Below are positions 4,940 to 7,728 of a DNA stretch of 7,728 nt, in pieces. The first letter of the stretch is position 1. Each line of letters opens with the position of its first letter. The notes under the pieces are model-generated. The model ran no database searches. It saw only the letters and a list, made by a program, of their open reading frames with translations, and had not been told where the DNA came from. The position numbers and the translations under genes were made by a program. This stretch comes from Lentihominibacter excrementipullorum (lineage in GTDB: Bacteria > Bacillota > Clostridia > Peptostreptococcales > Anaerovoracaceae): NCBI GenBank assembly GCA_018713975.1, contig DVOB01000043.1, positions 1-7,728 on the forward strand, given 5' to 3'.

Positions 4940-5818
4940 ATGCTGACGAAACGGGGAAACACAGATGTGGAGATGATAAGGCCGGGAATGCGGCAATATC
5001 CTGATATGCTGCGGGAGATCCCTGATTTCCCGAAACAGCTTTATTGCAAGGGGAATACGGAGATCCTCGGAAAGAGATGTGTGGCGGTGGTGGGTTCGAG
5101 GAATACTACGACATATGGCCGTTCCACAGCTGTCAGATTCGCGGGAGCTATTGCGGAGGCCGGACTGACGGTAGTCAGCGGCCTGGCCCGGGGAATAGAT
5201 ACATGCGCTCATAGAGGCGCTCTTGATGCCGGCGGCGAGACGGTAGCTGTGCTGGGATGTGGAGTGAACGTATGTTATCCCGGGGAAAACGCCGGGCTCA
5301 AAAAGGAGATCGAGGAAAATGGTCTGGTGCTTTCTGAATATCTTCCGGACGAGGAACCGAAGCGGTATTATTTCCCTCAGCGCAACAGGATAATAAGCGG
5401 GTTAGCGGAGATCACTCTGGTGGTGCAGGCCGGCGCAGGCAGCGGCGCGTTGATAACAGCCGGGCTGGCGGCAGAGCAGGGAAGGGAAGTCTGCACAGTC
5501 CCCGGCAATGTGGACAGCCAGTACAATATGGGCAGCAACAAGTTGATCCAGGAAGGGGCTTGCGCTGTATTGAGCCCTGGCGATGTGCTTGAAATGATGG
5601 GGGTAAGCGTGTTGTCTGGAAGACAGGCGGAAGAATTACTGGGCGAGAGTGAGCTGCAGGTTTTCCATGCCCTGGAGAAGCACGGTGAAATGACTCTTGA
5701 TGAACTGTGCGTAGCGTTAGGGAAACCGCCGGCCCGTGTGGCGGGGATAGTATCTGTGATGGAAATGAAAGGCGTCATTTTTTCAGGCATGGGTAAAATT
5801 TTTATTGCAAAAGGGTAA
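4940..5818 (+). CDS. dprA: DNA-processing protein DprA (Smf), lacking the N-terminal SAM-like domain
   Basis: DprA binds incoming single-stranded DNA in the cytoplasm during transformation and loads RecA on it. From ATG 4940 it has 292 residues. The extended Rossmann fold is clear: VGSRN (51-55), a GLARGIDT motif, GCGVNVCYP, FPQRNRIISG from 145 with R148 and R150, and the SGALITAG loop from 168. The C-terminal segment from about 238 to 292 is a winged-helix (DML1-like) domain. Only about 20 residues precede the conserved YP-x-x-L-x-x-I start of the core, so the N-terminal SAM/helix-hairpin domain found in many DprA proteins is absent. The comM stop 22 bases upstream leaves no room for it. A GTG at 4925 would add five residues but lacks a properly spaced ribosome site. 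It is a firm family call; whether the host is transformable is not shown. Confidence 0.93.
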   Translation: MLTKRGNTDVEMIRPGMRQYPDMLREIPDFPKQLYCKGNTEILGKRCVAVVGSRNTTTYGRSTAVRFAGAIAEAGLTVVSGLARGIDTCAHRGALDAGGETVAVLGCGVNVCYPGENAGLKKEIEENGLVLSEYLPDEEPKRYYFPQRNRIISGLAEITLVVQAGAGSGALITAGLAAEQGREVCTVPGNVDSQYNMGSNKLIQEGACAVLSPGDVLEMMGVSVLSGRQAEELLGESELQVFHALEKHGEMTLDELCVALGKPPARVAGIVSVMEMKGVIFSGMGKIFIAKG

Positions 5819-5833
5819 AAATATACATATAAT
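5805..5833 (+). promoter_or_regulatory. Promoter for topA overlapping the end of dprA
   Basis: TTGCAA (5805-5810), inside the last dprA codons, is followed after 17 bases by a perfect TATAAT (5828-5833). Transcription would start near 5840, about 36 bases before the topA ATG. It would let topA be expressed independently of the upstream operon; no terminator separates dprA and topA, so read-through is also expected. The boxes and spacing are identical to those of the trkA promoter. Confidence 0.7.
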
Positions 5834-5876
5834 CAAATACTAGAAGCTGAACTTAGGTAAAAAAGGAGGAGTCTTC

Positions 5877-7728
5877 ATGGCTGCAGCAAAGAAAATACTG
5901 GTAATAGTAGAGTCTCCATCGAAGGCCAAGACCATAGGAAAGTTTTTGGGCGGACGGTATAAAGTCATCGCGTCAGTCGGACATGTCCGCGATCTGCCTA
6001 AGAGCAAACTGGGAATAGATATAGAAAACGACTTTGAACCTCAATACATATCTATAAGAGGTAAAGGAGATATCATAAAGGAATTGAAGAAGGAAGCCAA
6101 GAATGCGTCTAAAGTCTATCTGGCCACTGACCCGGACAGAGAGGGAGAAGCCATATCTTGGCATTTGGCGTTTTTGTTGGGGATAGATCCGGACGCTCCA
6201 TGCAGGATCGTGTTCAACGAGATAACAGAGCGGGCTATCAAGGAGGCTATCAAGAACCCCAGACCTATCGATCTGAGCCTGGTGGACGCACAGCAGGCTC
6301 GCCGCGTACTGGACAGACTGGTAGGATATCAGATAAGTCCGCTGCTTTGGAGAAAGGTAAGAAGAGGACTTTCCGCTGGCAGAGTACAGTCCGCCGCTCT
6401 CAAGATAATATGCGACAGGGAAAACGAGATAAAGAATTTCAAGCCTCAGGAATTCTGGACCATCACGGCTGAATTCAGCAAGAAAAAGAAATTCACAGCC
6501 CGGTTAACGGAGTACAGAGGCGAGAAGATACTCATAGAGAACAAGGAGAAGAATGATGCAGTATTGGAAGAGCTGAAAAAGGGCGAATTTGTCGTAAAGA
6601 GCCTGGAGGAAAAGGACAGGACCAGGCGGGCGGCAGCGCCGTTCACCACCAGCAGTCTCCAGCAGGATGCTGCCAACAAGCTTAATTTTTCCACCAGGAA
6701 GACGATGATGATAGCTCAGCAGCTCTATGAAGGTATCGAGGTCAAAGGAAGAGGGACCATTGGTCTGGTGTCATACATCAGGACCGATTCGGTGAGGATA
6801 TCCGATGAAGCAAGGGCTGCGTCCAGGGAATTTATCGTAAATACTATGGGCGAGCAGTATTACGGCAACAACGTCTACAAAAACAGAAAGAAGGATGTCC
6901 AGGATGCTCACGAGGCTATAAGACCCAGCTATGTGGAGCTTGAACCTGAGTCTGTCAAGGAATCCCTCAGCAGAGATCAGTATAAATTGTACAGCCTCAT
7001 CTGGAACAGATTCGTAGCCAGCCAGATGGCTCCGGCCAAGTTTAAGGCTTTAAGTGTGGTCATCGCCAATGGTGACTATGATTTCAAGGCGAACGGATCG
7101 AAGATGTTGTTCGACGGGTTCCTGAAAGTTTACTCGATGTCAAAGGACGATGAGGCCGACAGACTGCTTCCCGATATGGAAAAAGGAGAGGTACTGCAGG
7201 CAGTCGATATAGAAGGTCAGCAGAACTTTACCCAGCCGCCGGCCAGGTTTACGGAGGCCAGTCTGGTGAAAGATCTGGAGGAAAAGGACATAGGGCGTCC
7301 GAGTACCTATGCGCCTATCGTGGCGACTCTGACTGACAGAAAATATATTTCAAAAGAAAAAAAATCATTGATTCCTACGGAATTGGGGTTTATAGTAACT
7401 GATATGATGGAGCAATACTTCAAGGAGATCGTGGACGCGGGATTCACGGCCCAGATGGAGGAAAACCTCGATGATATAGAGACCAAAGGTGTCAGATGGA
7501 AAAGTGTCATAGAGGACTTTTACGATACCTTGAAGGATGAGCTGAAGACAGCTGATGAACAGATAGAAAAGGTCGAATTCAAGGAAGAACCTACGGGAGA
7601 GCTGTGTGAAAAATGCGGAAAGCCTATGGTGATCAAACACGGACGGTTCGGGGACTTCGTGGCATGTACCGGTTATCCGGAATGCAAGAATACCAAACCT
7701 ATCGTGAAGACTATCGATGTCAAATGTC
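5877..7728 (+). CDS. topA: DNA topoisomerase I (type IA), 3' end cut by window edge
   Basis: Enzyme that relaxes negative supercoils by transient cleavage of one strand through a 5'-phosphotyrosine link. 617 complete codons are visible; family members in Bacillota are near 690 residues, so about 75 are missing. The Toprim domain (about 5-117) has E12 in VESPSKAK with K16, and the acidic triad D85, D87, E89 in TDPDREGE. The central type IA domain carries catalytic Y300 in SYIRTDS with R302 beside it, and DAHEAIRP further on, followed by the QPPARFTEASLV and IGRPSTYA segments. A four-cysteine zinc ribbon starts at C577 (C577, C580, C597, C603), and a second probably begins at the last visible residue, a cysteine after VK. 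AAGGAGGA seven bases upstream fixes the start. It follows dprA by 58 bases, in the usual Bacillota order. No frameshift is seen and all visible catalytic residues are present. Confidence 0.97.
   Translation, partial: MAAAKKILVIVESPSKAKTIGKFLGGRYKVIASVGHVRDLPKSKLGIDIENDFEPQYISIRGKGDIIKELKKEAKNASKVYLATDPDREGEAISWHLAFLLGIDPDAPCRIVFNEITERAIKEAIKNPRPIDLSLVDAQQARRVLDRLVGYQISPLLWRKVRRGLSAGRVQSAALKIICDRENEIKNFKPQEFWTITAEFSKKKKFTARLTEYRGEKILIENKEKNDAVLEELKKGEFVVKSLEEKDRTRRAAAPFTTSSLQQDAANKLNFSTRKTMMIAQQLYEGIEVKGRGTIGLVSYIRTDSVRISDEARAASREFIVNTMGEQYYGNNVYKNRKKDVQDAHEAIRPSYVELEPESVKESLSRDQYKLYSLIWNRFVASQMAPAKFKALSVVIANGDYDFKANGSKMLFDGFLKVYSMSKDDEADRLLPDMEKGEVLQAVDIEGQQNFTQPPARFTEASLVKDLEEKDIGRPSTYAPIVATLTDRKYISKEKKSLIPTELGFIVTDMMEQYFKEIVDAGFTAQMEENLDDIETKGVRWKSVIEDFYDTLKDELKTADEQIEKVEFKEEPTGELCEKCGKPMVIKHGRFGDFVACTGYPECKNTKPIVKTIDVKC

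Noticed and set aside
7357..7364. A8 run in topA as a slippage or phase-variation site
   Set aside because: The frame is intact on both sides, the run encodes ordinary Glu-Lys-Lys codons, and topA is normally essential, so a switch is implausible.

Overview
The window looks like chromosomal, mostly housekeeping DNA from a low-to-mid GC Gram-positive anaerobe, most likely a member of Clostridia (Bacillota). The reasons are strong purine-rich ribosome binding sites, heavy use of ATA (Ile) and AGA/AGG (Arg) codons, consensus sigma-A type promoters, and the yraN-comM-dprA-topA gene order typical of that phylum. The genus cannot be named from sequence alone. I see no mobile element, CRISPR array, tRNA or rRNA gene.

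Layout. Positions 1-1102 (minus strand) hold most of trkA, the NAD-binding regulatory subunit of a Trk/Ktr-type potassium uptake system; its 3' end lies beyond the left edge. A 148-base divergent promoter region (1103-1250) separates it from a plus-strand pair: a glyoxalase II-like metallo-beta-lactamase-fold hydrolase (1251-1850) and a Cof-type HAD phosphatase (1855-2679). Positions 2680-3021 are a gene-poor, highly structured interval. It holds a GC-rich compound hairpin overlapping a doubtful 37-codon ORF, five AATC boxes in about 11-base phase, a clear intrinsic terminator, a small direct/inverted repeat, and a near-consensus promoter whose -10 box sits in the centre of a perfect 7+7 base dyad. 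That promoter drives yraN (PD-(D/E)xK nuclease-like protein), comM (YifB-type AAA+ ATPase), dprA (RecA loader on single-stranded DNA) and topA (DNA topoisomerase I, cut by the right edge). topA also has its own good promoter, with its -35 box inside the end of dprA.

How the genes fit together. comM and dprA encode proteins acting on incoming single-stranded DNA during natural transformation. YraN is a predicted nuclease-like protein of unknown role, and TopA relaxes negative supercoils. The cluster is therefore a DNA-processing operon, probably expressed constitutively from the upstream promoter unless the dyad is an operator. The trkA and hydrolase/phosphatase units are functionally unrelated neighbours.

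No previously undescribed multi-gene system is evident. The items most worth a second look are the operator-like dyad on the yraN operon promoter, the overlapping divergent promoters that share a palindromic TTGCAA box, the phased repeats plus GC-rich hairpin/smORF between 2676 and 2816, and a DprA lacking the usual N-terminal SAM-like domain but keeping its winged-helix domain.
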